A DNA stretch of 64,000 bases from Paraburkholderia panacisoli (GTDB lineage: Bacteria > Pseudomonadota > Gammaproteobacteria > Burkholderiales > Burkholderiaceae): assembly GCF_008369935.1 (NCBI RefSeq), contig NZ_VTUZ01000033.1:1-64000 (forward strand), in the 5' to 3' direction. The notes under the pieces were generated by a model. It ran no database searches, had not been told where the DNA came from, and worked only from the letters and a program-made list of their open reading frames with translations. How positions within the stretch are numbered: position 1 is the first letter of the stretch; each line of letters begins with the position of its first letter. This document shows, one piece after another, positions 17,536 to 26,299 of this stretch. The position numbers and the translations under genes were made by a program.

Positions 17536-18474
17536 ATGGGCAGGCCGCGCATTGAATGGACCGACACACAGTTGCGACAGATCCTGGCGGCGCTGCCTCG
17601 GCTCAACCGTGACACGCAACAGGACAACGCGCGCTTCCTGGACGGCGTGATCGCAGTGGTGCGCGTGGCGACCGGTCGCCTCTATGGTGCGACAACGTAT
17701 AGCAAGCTGCTGCAGCACGTCGCGCCGCAAGCTGGGATCGAACGCAGACCCAGTTCGTCGACCGTGCAGGCCGCGGTGTTGCGCGCGCAGTCGTTGGCGG
17801 CGGCCCAGCCGGGTGCCGGCCCCAGTGCGGCCGAGGGGGCGAAGTGGGCCGGGGCGACTCGCGGCAGCCGCGACCGCAACGGCGCGACGGTGACCCGTGC
17901 GGGTAGGTCTGCGGCGAACAGGGCACGCGAGAGGGCGGATGCCGGCGTCACTGTCGATACGCTGCAGTCCGCGCTGGTTCCCGCGATTCGCGATGTGCTT
18001 ACGCCATTGCTCGGGCAACTCCAAATCGCGTCGGCGCAGGGGTGTGCGCCCACTCGGCGCGACGACGCGCTGCAACTGCGATTGACCGAAGCGGCGTTGG
18101 CGGATGCGCATGCGCGCATCCAGCGTCTCGAGGAAGAGGCTGCTCACCTGCGGTGCGAGTTGGGCCGGGCCGAGGCCGCTCGCGATCTGGCGGGCAAACA
18201 CGTGAATGCGATGCTCGAAGGACTGCACGACACGATCATCGGGTCAGGCAATAGCGCCGCCATGCTGACGCAGGCGGTGAGACGGCTCGACGGGACCGGG
18301 CGATTTCTCAAGACGCAGAATGAAGCGATCCACCGGCAGGCCACGCGTGAGGCTGCGGCGCTGCGCGAGCAGAACCGGAAGCTGTCGGAGCGCATCGACC
18401 GCCTGGTGCTCGACAACAACCACTATCGGCAGGTGCTGGCGGCGCAGCCGGGGCTTCGGCGCGCGGGAGCGTGA
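17536..18474 (+). CDS. Hypothetical coiled-coil protein, second gene of the module
   Basis: 312 residues, with GGAGGAG seven bases before the ATG and 19 bases after the preceding gene. Residues 1-95 look globular (WTDTQLRQILAALPRLNRDT, then TTYSKLLQHVAPQAG), possibly a helix-turn-helix-like domain. A low-complexity A/R/G linker (about 100-140) follows, then long coiled-coil helices from about 150 to 300 rich in E/R/L/A (LRLTEAALADAHARIQRLEEEA). The build resembles KfrA-like or other plasmid-associated DNA-binding coiled-coil proteins, but I see no sequence match I would defend. It could form filaments or dimers and bind the palindrome upstream. Confidence 0.65.
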   Translation: MGRPRIEWTDTQLRQILAALPRLNRDTQQDNARFLDGVIAVVRVATGRLYGATTYSKLLQHVAPQAGIERRPSSSTVQAAVLRAQSLAAAQPGAGPSAAEGAKWAGATRGSRDRNGATVTRAGRSAANRARERADAGVTVDTLQSALVPAIRDVLTPLLGQLQIASAQGCAPTRRDDALQLRLTEAALADAHARIQRLEEEAAHLRCELGRAEAARDLAGKHVNAMLEGLHDTIIGSGNSAAMLTQAVRRLDGTGRFLKTQNEAIHRQATREAAALREQNRKLSERIDRLVLDNNHYRQVLAAQPGLRRAGA

Positions 18475-18913
18475 TGTACTCGCGACGGCTGACTGGCGCA
18501 GTGGTGGAAATTTTTTGCCGATTGCGATGGCTGGCGATCGCGCAACGCTCATCTAGTTGAGCACGTCGGCCAGCTTCCACACCGGACACGGACGGCGGCA
18601 CAGTCCGTCGAACCCATAGCCTTTATAGCGCCAGCCGGAGATTCCAATTCGTATCTCGCCCATAATTCATTTGTCAGATGAAATGAGTGGTCTGGCGCTT
18701 CGCATCTGGATATGTTCAGAGGACGCAGAGGCGGTCTGTCGCTGAATGGACCTGCGTTATGTTTGCGCGTGACGTTCGCGTGGATATTCAGCAACAGACG
18801 TTCCAACTGATCTTCACATCGCTCCTCGAAGGGCGCGGCGGTCGCTGCACTGCGGGATTCGCTGCCGCTTTTCCGGAGAACCGGCACCAAGAATCGAAGC
18901 CGCGTTGTGAAGG
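18475..18913. other. Intergenic region without a supported gene
   Basis: About 440 bases. Open frames here, on either strand, lack recognisable domains and good start signals. Confidence 0.4.
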
Positions 18914-19192
18914 CTATGTTTTGGCTGTTGCAGACATGCTCGCGTCACCGTCCGTGAAAACGAGCGACGTCTTCATCGAGCAGGGCAGGTTGTTCAAGGC
19001 GGCCACCACTTTTTGCAGGGCGTCGAGCGACACGCCGTCAACCTGCACGGTCAACATTTCGATTGACTCCGAGGGTTTGACCTGGACTCGCAACGTCGTG
19101 ATACGCGCACCGCAACTGCGTAGGCCCTTCCACACCGCTACCACGTGCAGCGCTCCGGGACCAGCCGTTACAGTGAGATGGTACGTTGTCAT
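18914..19192 (-). CDS. Small ACT-like protein, copy 1
   Basis: 92 residues. The pattern beta-alpha-beta-beta-alpha-beta can be read from TTYHLTVTAG, ALHVVAVWKGLRSCGARI, TTLRVQVK, EMLTVQVDGVSLDALQKVVAALNNL and a final strand around MKTSLVF. This resembles an ACT/IlvN-type regulatory fold. The protein at 19862-20149 has the same plan (an IAAIW/VVAVW helix, a central strand, the (R/A)FNN/LNN end of the last helix), so the two look like divergent paralogues. Family name unknown to me. No strong ribosome binding site is visible, so the exact start is uncertain. Confidence 0.55.
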   Translation of the reverse strand: MTTYHLTVTAGPGALHVVAVWKGLRSCGARITTLRVQVKPSESIEMLTVQVDGVSLDALQKVVAALNNLPCSMKTSLVFTDGDASMSATAKT

Positions 19193-19376
19193 GAGAGCGA
19201 GTTCGCAACTCCGCTTAGGATGTCAGGAGAGGGTCATTCATGCAGAGCGTAGCGCAATGCTGTGACGTTTTAAAGCATCTGCGCAAGTCCGGCGATAGTC
19301 TTTTTCGGACACCCTGAAGCGTCCGTAGATCTATGGCAGTGCTAGGATTGAAAGACACTCAGAGGAAGGAGGCGAT

Positions 19377-19685
19377 ATGGCAACATTTGCTATCGACGCC
19401 GTGCGTATCGATCCGCAGGACGGAAAAATTTCCCACGTGCGCCTTGGCTCCGTCGATCCCGCCACGCGCACCTGGCAGACCCCTGCCACGATCGTGGAAG
19501 TCGGCGAGGTCGTCGACATCATGCGGCGCGGCGACGACGTGTGGTCCTTGTTCACGCTAGGCGGCACGCGTTTCCTTGGGCCCAAGATTCGCCCGGTTCC
19601 GCATACCGATGGGCGCGACGGAATTGATACAGACGTTCCGGATGGACACATCGAAAAATGTATCGACGACCTGCCGCGGCTCTGA
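19377..19685 (+). CDS. Conserved small hypothetical protein
   Basis: 102 residues with a very strong ribosome binding site (AGGAAGGAGG) before ATG 19377. The sequence is beta-rich and acidic (VRIDPQDGKISHVRLGSVDP, VVDIMRRGDDVWSLF), without signal peptide or membrane segment. I do not recognise the family. It sits between the two ACT-like genes and on the opposite strand. It ends 16 bases before a strong stem-loop. The good translation signals make it a likely real gene. Confidence 0.7.
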   Translation: MATFAIDAVRIDPQDGKISHVRLGSVDPATRTWQTPATIVEVGEVVDIMRRGDDVWSLFTLGGTRFLGPKIRPVPHTDGRDGIDTDVPDGHIEKCIDDLPRL

Positions 19686-19701
19686 AACGCGAGCCAACGC
19701 G

Positions 19702-19723
19702 CGCCACGCCCTCGGGCGTGGCG
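19702..19723 (+). terminator. Strong GC-rich stem-loop
   Basis: Perfect 10-base arms CGCCACGCCC and GGGCGTGGCG with a 2-base centre, 16 bases after the stop of the 19377-19685 gene. The following sequence has no long T-run; the hairpin probably still acts as a terminator or RNA 3' end. Confidence 0.55.
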
Positions 19724-19861
19724 AGGCCGTTGAATCAATGCGTGTGACAGTCGCCGCTATCCGATGCTCTGCACGCCCCTGTGGGTGTCTTTCACGCGCG
19801 TGCCAGCGGACTTATCGTGCAGCGCGGCAAATGACCGCCAACCCTTCGCTCCAGAAGAGCC

Positions 19862-20149
19862 CTAGCAAAGAATGGTGCTCGTCACCCAAGGCATGTTGTT
19901 AAACCGCGTGACGATCAAATCCAGCGCTTCTCGTGGAGTCGGGCGCAGCGCTATCGTGACCTGCTCAAAACCGTCTTCCGGAAGCGTCGTAATTTTCACT
20001 TTCTCGATGTTGCGGGAAAAAGGCAGGAGCACCTGCCAGATAGCCGCAATGCGCATCCCTTGAATACGCGCCCGCACAATGAGCCGATGATCGTTCGCTG
20101 AATGCATCGATGGCAAGTCAACCCCCGTTTCGAACGGTCCGCTATTCAT
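19862..20149 (-). CDS. Small ACT-like protein, copy 2
   Basis: 95 residues; GGAGGAG lies five bases before the ATG, so translation is well supported. After a 20-residue leader, the sequence DHRLIVRARIQGMRIAAIW, KVKITTLPEDG, EQVTIALRPTPREALDLIV and RFNNMPWV gives a ferredoxin-like strand/helix order similar to ACT domains. It is a probable paralogue of the 18914-19192 protein. No enzyme gene that an ACT subunit would regulate is adjacent. Role unknown. Confidence 0.65.
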   Translation of the reverse strand: MNSGPFETGVDLPSMHSANDHRLIVRARIQGMRIAAIWQVLLPFSRNIEKVKITTLPEDGFEQVTIALRPTPREALDLIVTRFNNMPWVTSTILC

Positions 20150-20194
20150 ACCACTCCTCCTGTTTTTTTGACTGACGCACGCGCCAAGCCGATA

Positions 20195-20458
20195 TTATTT
20201 TTCGGTCTCTCGTCTTTCGAATGGAATATGGACTATTCCGTGCAGTCTTTCCTTCACGGCCTGCGCGTGTTTTCGATCAGCGCCAGAGAGATCCTGCCGG
20301 TCAAGCAGCATTTCAATGCGTCGGCGCCAATAGTCCGGATCGTTGATGACGGACGTGGAGGCAATGCCCTCGCCAGTTCTGGCCATTCGTTCGAGCGTGG
20401 CGGTTATCGCTTCGATGTGCAACAGATCGCTCTTACAAGAAGCGTCAATTCCCATCAC
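20195..20458 (-). CDS. Small hypothetical protein
   Basis: 87 residues (GTG 20458 or, one codon on, ATG 20455). It is mostly helical and soluble: LLHIEAITATLERMARTGEG, then DPDYWRRRIEMLLDRQDLSGADRK. Its start lies five bases after the stop of the small membrane protein at 20464-20655 on the same strand, so the two form a pair. Family and function are unknown. Charged composition and normal codon use support a real gene. Confidence 0.6.
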   Translation of the reverse strand: MMGIDASCKSDLLHIEAITATLERMARTGEGIASTSVINDPDYWRRRIEMLLDRQDLSGADRKHAQAVKERLHGIVHIPFERRETEK

Positions 20459-20463
20459 ACACC

Positions 20464-20655
20464 CTATCTATTAGACCTTTTAAATGCCCGGGTCGCTGTT
20501 ATTCCGGTTCGCGCCTGATACCACCAGTCTTCGTGGTTGAGGTTCCGAAGGAGCTGGCCGCGACGCCGTTCCCGGCGGTAGTGGCTTACGACAAGAGGCA
20601 TTGCAACCAGCATTGCAACGCCGCTGATTGTCAGTCCCATCCATGTTTCGCTCAT
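20464..20655 (-). CDS. Small single-pass membrane protein
   Basis: 63 residues. Residues about 5-24 (MGLTISGVAMLVAMPLVVSH) form one membrane helix, followed by a basic, cytoplasmic-type segment (YRRERRRGQLLRN) and a soluble tail. GAGGT lies just before the ATG. It is the first gene of a two-gene unit with the 20195-20458 gene. Function unknown. Confidence 0.6.
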   Translation of the reverse strand: MSETWMGLTISGVAMLVAMPLVVSHYRRERRRGQLLRNLNHEDWWYQARTGITATRAFKRSNR

Positions 20656-20904
20656 AGTGACCTCGTCTGATAAAAATGTGACGTTATCGGGCGACTCGGG
20701 TTGTCAGTAACTCGCGCAACATCTTGTTCAATGAAGTCGCGCGGCGCATATCCGGTGAACGGGACGGCAATCGCACCCATGCCCTCGTGCAGTTGGGTTG
20801 GCGAGAAAATGGGCTGCCCAATGCGACCCTTGTCGATCCCGAATCACGCGATGCTGACGGCCTCTCCGGAAATGGCTGAATGAACCTGGCAGCGTTCGCC
20901 TGGA

Positions 20905-21420
20905 CTATGCGGCCGAAGTGGCGACAGGCTGATTACCGCGCGCTATTGCGACAGCTTGCATGGCAGCCTTGTGGATCGATTCATAGCCGACCCCACTCAT
21001 GGATACCGCCGACTTCAACACGGTGACAGCGGCCTCGGAGCCCACGGGAGCATTCCTGGCGAAGCCTTCGACGGACTCGCGCAGTTTGAGTTGCTGCTGC
21101 TGGAATTGGGCATCGAGGTTTTTCAGGAACTCGGCCTGCGTATGAGTCGCAATTTCGAGTGCCTGGCGGCTATGCGCGAGCATTTTCTCCGCGGCCGGCC
21201 GTGCGCTGTTGGCTTGATGAACCCATAGCTCAACAGGCGTCTTGCCCGATAGCGCCACCTTTACGGCCTGTTCGCTATCGGCGAGCGCCGTCTGGATTAA
21301 CTGCTGGTTCAATTGCACCAGTTGTTCGAAGCCCTTGAAGGCTTCGCGGGCCAAGGAAAACGCGGTGGAAACGTTGCCACTGTCCGTCCAGCCAAATTGC
21401 TCAGTCATCGATGCGTACAC
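20905..21420 (-). CDS. phaP: Phasin family protein
   Basis: 171 residues of amphipathic helices with the phasin_2 pattern: FSLAREAFKGFEQLVQLNQQLIQTAL, SGKTPVELWVHQANSARP, HTQAEFLKNLDAQFQQQQ. A GTG start at 21420 is preceded by AAAGGAG at proper spacing; the ATG at 21408 is 12 bases further and less well placed. Phasins coat polyhydroxyalkanoate granules or act as storage-granule chaperones. No PHA synthase is in the window, but the acetoacetate/hydroxybutyrate genes at 12.9-15.8 kb belong to the same metabolism. Confidence 0.87.
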   Translation of the reverse strand: MYASMTEQFGWTDSGNVSTAFSLAREAFKGFEQLVQLNQQLIQTALADSEQAVKVALSGKTPVELWVHQANSARPAAEKMLAHSRQALEIATHTQAEFLKNLDAQFQQQQLKLRESVEGFARNAPVGSEAAVTVLKSAVSMSGVGYESIHKAAMQAVAIARGNQPVATSAA

Positions 21421-21949
21421 CGTTAACTCCTTTAGTTATACAAATCAACGTTCAGACGGTCGTATGAAAAAACCGCCCCCGAACTCGATCGCGGAGGCGA
21501 GAGCCGCTGTTCTACGCCAGGCTCCCGCTTCTGCAATGCAGCATTAGATGGTTTATTCTAACTTTGTTAAATATGCCTTTGGGGAAGCGGTTTGTAGGTG
21601 ATTACCCTTGGTGCTTTGTCCGCTTAATTGTGAGTCGTTTTTTTGTCTGAATTAAGCGAAACTGCCTGCGTTCTGGGACTGAGCGGTAGGAACGCCAAGC
21701 CCAGGGCTGAATGTCGGGCGCGCGGGCTTTCCGGACATCAGGCGGTTGCCGCCACCGGAGGCGGTTTGTCGGCGGATATTTGCTAAGTCGGGTTTTGGGT
21801 TTTCGACGGAAGGGTACAACCCTGATCCGGCGCGGGCCGGTACGCGGTGCAACAAAACTGATCGAGAAGAGGCCTGTTCTAACGACGGCGATTGCTGCGC
21901 GTCTTGCCACACGAGGGGGCGGCGCGGAACGCGCCTGGCAGGATGGGTG
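21421..21949. other. Intergenic region upstream of the phasin gene
   Basis: Holds the phasin promoter on the minus strand, and no gene I can support. A 27-codon plus-strand open frame at about 21464-21547 is too short and unplaced to call. Confidence 0.35.
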
Positions 21950-22128
21950 GCACTGGCTGCGACGAGCACGACGGCGTCGCCATCTCGCCGGTAGCGCTCG
22001 GCGGCTTCGAAAATCGGCATCACGTTGCCGTTCGGCACGTGCAGCGTGTGCGCGACCGGCATGCCGGGAAGCAGGCGGTCGGTTCGAGGATAGCCGTCAT
22101 AAATCCTGACGGAGAACGGGTCGCTCAC
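21950..22128 (-). pseudogene. Truncated aconitase/isopropylmalate-dehydratase-like fragment
   Basis: From GTG 22128 the frame reads FSVRIYDGYPRTDRLLPGMP, then NGNVMPIFEAAERYRRDGDA and VVLVA. The segment before VVLVA matches the swivel-domain region of aconitase-superfamily proteins, just before the expected (G)xYGxGSSRDWA motif. After VLVA the similarity stops and a low-complexity frame continues to 21652. The catalytic iron-sulfur domain is absent. This is most likely a decayed fragment. Confidence 0.45.
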
Positions 22129-22276
22129 GCGTGCCGCAGATCGACCCGTTCATACGAAGTATTTGCATCGACGCCGCGAGTCGTGAAACGCCGTCGATGG
22201 ATAAGGAGCGGCTTTGCACGGCCTTGGCGCCGGCAATCGTAGCGGCGTAGCGAAACGCCGCCACTCCACTACCAGA

Positions 22277-23497
22277 TCAGAACTTGTGGATGATACCCAC
22301 GCCCACAGCAACCTGGCTGCGCGACGACGACGGCGAGCCGTTCTGAGCATCGCCGATGCTTGCCGTTGCGTCGATGATCGATCGGCCGTTGCCGGCGAGC
22401 GTCTGGCCGCTAGCCCGCTGATACGCTTCGAGCGCATACAGGCCGGTCCGCTTGGACAGCGAGTAGTACTGTGACAGGTTGAACTGGTTGTAGGTCGCCG
22501 CGCTCGTGATGCCGTTCGATTCCGTCGCACGGGTGTAGCTATAGCCAGCGGCCACGTCCAGCACCGTGATCGGCTTCCAGTGCAGCACGGCACCGCCCGT
22601 GTTCCAGATCGCGGTGTTGTGGAAGAACGAGTTCACGCCCGGTGAGTACTGCACGTTCGAGTAGGCGAACGACACGTCCCACTGCGAGTTGAACGCGTAG
22701 CCGCCCGTCACCGCAATGCGCTGCTGCTTGGCGGCCGTCTGGAAGCCGTTGTTGATAGCCGACACCGCCGGCTGCGAACCGTTGTTCGACGTCGTGGAGT
22801 TCCAGACCACGCCGCCATTAGACGCGTTGTCGATACGCTGGATGCCTGCTGCGATACCGAACGGGCCGGCCAGGTACTGCACGGCCGCGCTCCAGGTCTG
22901 ACCGGCGCTGAAGCTGCCCGGGTTGCCGCCCAGCGAGTACGAACCGCTGACCGTCAGACCGCTCATGCTCGGCGACGTATAGACCAGCGAGTTGTTGGCG
23001 CGGTACAGCGTATCGAGCGAGTCGATATCACCCGGGTGCGCGCCGTATGCACCGGTCAGCCACGTGGTCGGGCTGTACGGCGACAGCAGCGTGTAGTACG
23101 ACGTGTACTGGCGGCCAGCCGTCAGCGTACCGAACGTGCCGTTCGTCACACCCACCCATGCCTGACGGTTGAACGCCAGACCCGACACGCTTTGCGCGCC
23201 GGTTGCGCTGTTGAAGCCCTGCTCCAACTGGAAAATCGCCTTCGTGCCGCCGCCCAGATCTTCCGCGCCCTTCAGGCCGAAACGGCTGCCAGCCCAGATG
23301 CCGTTGATCATCTTGACTTGCGAGCTGCCGCCCGGGGACGGTCGTGCCGATGCCGCGCCGGATGTCGGGCTCAACGTCGTCGAGCTGTTCTGATAACCGA
23401 TACCCGTATCGACGATACCGTACAACGTCACGCTGCTCTGTGCATGCGCGCCAAGGGCGACCAACCCCAGGGCCGAACCAACCAGTGCCTTTTTCAT
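22277..23497 (-). CDS. OmpC-type general porin (Burkholderiales family)
   Basis: 406 residues. A signal peptide with cleavage after AHA (A19) is followed by the typical N-terminus QSSVTLYGIVDTGIGYQ. Later landmarks are GSRFGLKGAEDLGGGTKAIFQLEQGF, RQAWVGVTNGTFGTLTAGRQY and the aromatic C-terminal strand ending in HKF, needed for BAM assembly. It forms a trimeric outer membrane diffusion channel. It lies alone on the minus strand upstream of the organosulfur genes; a specific substrate cannot be inferred. Confidence 0.94.
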   Translation of the reverse strand: MKKALVGSALGLVALGAHAQSSVTLYGIVDTGIGYQNSSTTLSPTSGAASARPSPGGSSQVKMINGIWAGSRFGLKGAEDLGGGTKAIFQLEQGFNSATGAQSVSGLAFNRQAWVGVTNGTFGTLTAGRQYTSYYTLLSPYSPTTWLTGAYGAHPGDIDSLDTLYRANNSLVYTSPSMSGLTVSGSYSLGGNPGSFSAGQTWSAAVQYLAGPFGIAAGIQRIDNASNGGVVWNSTTSNNGSQPAVSAINNGFQTAAKQQRIAVTGGYAFNSQWDVSFAYSNVQYSPGVNSFFHNTAIWNTGGAVLHWKPITVLDVAAGYSYTRATESNGITSAATYNQFNLSQYYSLSKRTGLYALEAYQRASGQTLAGNGRSIIDATASIGDAQNGSPSSSRSQVAVGVGIIHKF

Positions 23498-24083
23498 TTC
23501 TACTCCTGTGTGAATCTCTGTGAATGTCTTTTATTGATCTCTGTCACTAGTGATCGCCCGGTAATCCAGCGTGCGCGGTGCGTGGCCGACGAGTATGCCG
23601 TGCCAACGCGCAACGGGGAGCACAGAGTCGCGCTCAGTATTTGAGAACAGCCGAAGTGTCAATCAAACGTAATAACGCGTCTTTCGGGGTTTATACGGAT
23701 TTGTACGATCTAGTTAGTTTTCTCTGATTTCGTTCCGAAGGTGTCGACCACGCCGCACGGATCGCTCGCGTGCGCGATGCCGCAGAGCAAGCCGATCTGG
23801 CGCTTCGCTGGCGAAAGCCCGATTGCCCCGCGGATGGCTGCTGTCGCGCCTTTCAAGCCAGTCTGTGCGGCAGGCGCAACGGGCCGGGAATACGCATCTG
23901 CCGGAGCGGGAAGCGGACGCTAACGACGGCCGACTTGCTCACGCGAGAGGTCCGTCGGCAGTCGAACGAGTGCCGCGAGCGAAGGGCCTCTGTCTCATTT
24001 CCGACACACTCGGGCAGGTTCGCGTGGCAAAGCAGGTTGCCACGGCCGGTCCGCAAATGTCAGCGGCGGTGCGTTTTTCATGA
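23498..24083. other. Intergenic region, no supported gene
   Basis: About 590 bases between the porin start and the end of the SfnG gene. It holds the porin promoter (AT-rich around 23650-23720). The remaining open frames show no family signature. Confidence 0.4.
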
Positions 24084-25187
24084 TCAGGCAGCCTTCAAGT
24101 GCTGCTTGCGTTCGAGTTCGCGCACGAGCGGCAATACGCGTTTGCCGAAATATTCCACCTCTTCGATGAAGTGGAGAAAGCCGGCCAGCACGAGATCCAC
24201 GCCGACCGATTTCAATTCGACGATGCGCTCCGCGATCTGCTGCGGCGTGCCGATGAGGTTGGTGCGAAAACCGTCGTTGTATTGCACGAGGTCTTCGAAG
24301 CTCGATTTGGCCCAATTGCCTTCGCCCTCCGGCGAAGCCTTGCCGGCCTGTTTGACGGCGTCGCCGAACGCATGCACGGCCTCGACGTGCGCGTGTCTGA
24401 TGATGTCGTCGAGCACGGCCCGCGCCTCTTCTTCCGTATCGCGTGCGATCACGAACGCATTTACGCCGATGCGCACCTTGTGATTGTTCTGCGCCGCCCT
24501 GGCCTGAATGTCGTCGATCTGCGCCTTCAGATTCCCGGGCGTATTGCCGTTGGTGAAGTACCAGTCGGAGACGCTCGCGGCGTTCTCGCGCGCGGCACGC
24601 GAACTGCCGCCCTGGAAGATTTCCGGATGCGGCTTCTGAAGCGGCTTCGGGCTCAACGTATAGTCGTTGAAGCGGTAGAAGTCGCCCCTGAAGGTGAAGT
24701 TGTCCTGCGTCCAGATGCCCTTGAGTGCCTGGATGAATTCGTTCGAGCGGCGATAGCGTTCGTCGTGCTCCAGCCACGGTTCGCCGATCGCGGTGAACTC
24801 GCCTTTGAACCAGCCGCTCACCACGTTGATCGCGATCCGGCCGTTCGAAATATGGTCGATCGTGGCAAGCTGCTTCGCGACGACGGCGGGGTGCCACGGA
24901 CCGGGCAGGATCGCGGCCAGCACCTTGAGCTTCGTCGTTGCATGCAGCAGCGCCTGGCTGAACGACACCGATTCGTGCTGATACTCGGCGCCGTACCCCG
25001 CCGTGAAGCGAATCTGGCTCAGCGCGTAGTCGAAACCCGCCTGCTCCGCGGTTTGCGCGAGCTTCTGGTTGTATTCGAGGCTCCAGTCCGTGCGCTGCTC
25101 GATCGTGCTGACGACGAGCCCGCCGCTGACGTTGGGCACCCAGTAGGCGAACTTGACGGCGTCGTCGTGAGAGAGGTTCTGGCTCAT
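24084..25187 (-). CDS. sfnG: Dimethylsulfone monooxygenase (FMNH2-dependent)
   Basis: 367 residues of the bacterial luciferase-like TIM-barrel family. The opening FAYWVPNVSGGLVVSTIEQR is characteristic of SfnG, and typical SsuD-type elements follow (LPGPWHPAVVAKQLATIDH, SGWFKGEF, HPEIFQGGSS). The enzyme uses FMNH2 and O2 to cleave dimethylsulfone to methanesulfinate and formaldehyde, allowing use of organosulfur compounds when sulfate is scarce. The flavin reductase gene lies 28 bases upstream and supplies FMNH2. No sigma-54 regulator (SfnR) gene is in the window. Confidence 0.9.
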   Translation of the reverse strand: MSQNLSHDDAVKFAYWVPNVSGGLVVSTIEQRTDWSLEYNQKLAQTAEQAGFDYALSQIRFTAGYGAEYQHESVSFSQALLHATTKLKVLAAILPGPWHPAVVAKQLATIDHISNGRIAINVVSGWFKGEFTAIGEPWLEHDERYRRSNEFIQALKGIWTQDNFTFRGDFYRFNDYTLSPKPLQKPHPEIFQGGSSRAARENAASVSDWYFTNGNTPGNLKAQIDDIQARAAQNNHKVRIGVNAFVIARDTEEEARAVLDDIIRHAHVEAVHAFGDAVKQAGKASPEGEGNWAKSSFEDLVQYNDGFRTNLIGTPQQIAERIVELKSVGVDLVLAGFLHFIEEVEYFGKRVLPLVRELERKQHLKAA

Positions 25188-25215
25188 GCTGGTCCTGACG
25201 ATGGAGTAAAGGGGG

Positions 25216-25797
25216 CTATGCCGCCAGCGTGGCGGCTTGCGTGGAAGGTGACGGAACGCGTCCGCTGTGCAGCCAGGGCAGCGCGCGGGTTACGGCAAGC
25301 GCAATGCGCTCTTCCAGAGCGGGATTGGAGATCGCGTAGTTGTTGAAGTCCGCCTCGGATGCATACACGCCGATCGGCAGCGTGCGCGCCTGGAAGAAGC
25401 TGAAGAGCGGCCGCAACTGATGGTCGATCACGAGCGCATGGCGATCGCTACCGCCTGTCGCAGCGAGCAGCACCGGAAGGTCGAATAGCGCCTCGTGATG
25501 GACCAGATCGAACAGATGCTTGAAGAGCCCCGTATACGAAGCGCGATACACAGGACTCGCGACCACCAGCAGGTCGGCCGATTCGATGGCCCCGAGCTGT
25601 GCCTCGACATCTGCCGGAGCCTGAGCGCGATGCACGGCGCTTGCGAGGCGTGGCGCGATCTCGCTCAACTCGATCACATGCGTGTCGATCGGGAGCGCTT
25701 CGCCGAGTTTGGCGAGCAGGCGTTCGACCACGACCAGCGTGCGCGAAGGCCGCTTCAATCCGCCGGAGACCGCGACGACTTTTAACAGTTTGCCCAT
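25216..25797 (-). CDS. msuE: NAD(P)H-dependent FMN reductase
   Basis: 193 residues with a flavodoxin-like fold: VAVSGGLKRPSRT (FMN phosphate loop, about 8-20), ASPVYRASYTGLFKHLFDLV (about 80-99) and LLAATGGSDRHALVID (about 110-125). It matches the MsuE/SsuE group, which delivers reduced FMN to two-component sulfonate or sulfone monooxygenases. It is the first gene of the two-gene unit with sfnG. ATG 25797 is preceded by weak AGGACC. Confidence 0.9.
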   Translation of the reverse strand: MGKLLKVVAVSGGLKRPSRTLVVVERLLAKLGEALPIDTHVIELSEIAPRLASAVHRAQAPADVEAQLGAIESADLLVVASPVYRASYTGLFKHLFDLVHHEALFDLPVLLAATGGSDRHALVIDHQLRPLFSFFQARTLPIGVYASEADFNNYAISNPALEERIALAVTRALPWLHSGRVPSPSTQAATLAA

Positions 25798-26299
25798 TCT
25801 AACGGTCCTTCGGTCGAGGAAGAGTTAATCTGCAGTGCGACGTATTTGGCGAATAGCGTGGCATCGGTTCTGTCGGCGGCAGGCTGTGTCACATCGGCGC
25901 ATCACGACACGACAAAATGCATCGGCAAGCGCGGTAGTTGGTCAGAAGATGCTGCCCGGAAAATCAGTGCGTGCGACACCAGCTGTTACCGTGAAAAGGG
26001 CGATGCTGGCAGCGGCTATTCGTAGCGAAGAACGCAATGGGTTTCATCGAAGATCCCGATTCTGGGTGGAATTACTTTAGGCGATCCACTATAAGCAATC
26101 CCCGAGCGGTTGCTTCTAATCATTCGTGCATTGCAAATGACGCGGTTCGCGAACGCAGGCAGCGGCGGCGCGCGCGGATCGACGCAGTGCGAAAGACAAC
26201 GCGCGCCGAAGGAGGCGAAAACTTCCGGTTGATCTCGCCGTAAGCGTGGACTACAAATCTATCCTGAGGGTCGTTGTGCCACACAAGGAGAGTTCCACC
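25798..26299. promoter_or_regulatory. Divergent intergenic region between msuE-sfnG and the methanethiol oxidase gene
   Basis: About 500 bases between two divergent organosulfur units. It contains an imperfect inverted repeat with arms AAGCAA and TTGCTT at 26093-26115. A sigma-54-like stretch (TGCCACGCTATTCGCC on the minus strand near 25861) differs from consensus at key positions, so I do not claim it. Probably holds sulfur-starvation control elements. Confidence 0.35.

Noticed and set aside
18687..19265. A 192-codon plus-strand frame opposite the first ACT-like gene
   Set aside because: The minus-strand product has a coherent strand/helix pattern shared with a second protein at 19862-20149; the plus-strand product does not.
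20656..20904. Possible protein on either strand between the small membrane gene and the phasin gene
   Set aside because: A minus-strand frame reads protein-like (DKGRIGQPIFSPTQLHEG) but carries an internal stop and no family could be named; not strong enough to call a pseudogene.
24099..25346. A 415-codon plus-strand open frame opposite sfnG and msuE
   Set aside because: It crosses the boundary between two genuine minus-strand genes and has no family signature.
25855..25880. Sigma-54 promoter for msuE-sfnG
   Set aside because: The -24 GG is GC and the -12 GC element is displaced, so it does not meet the consensus.
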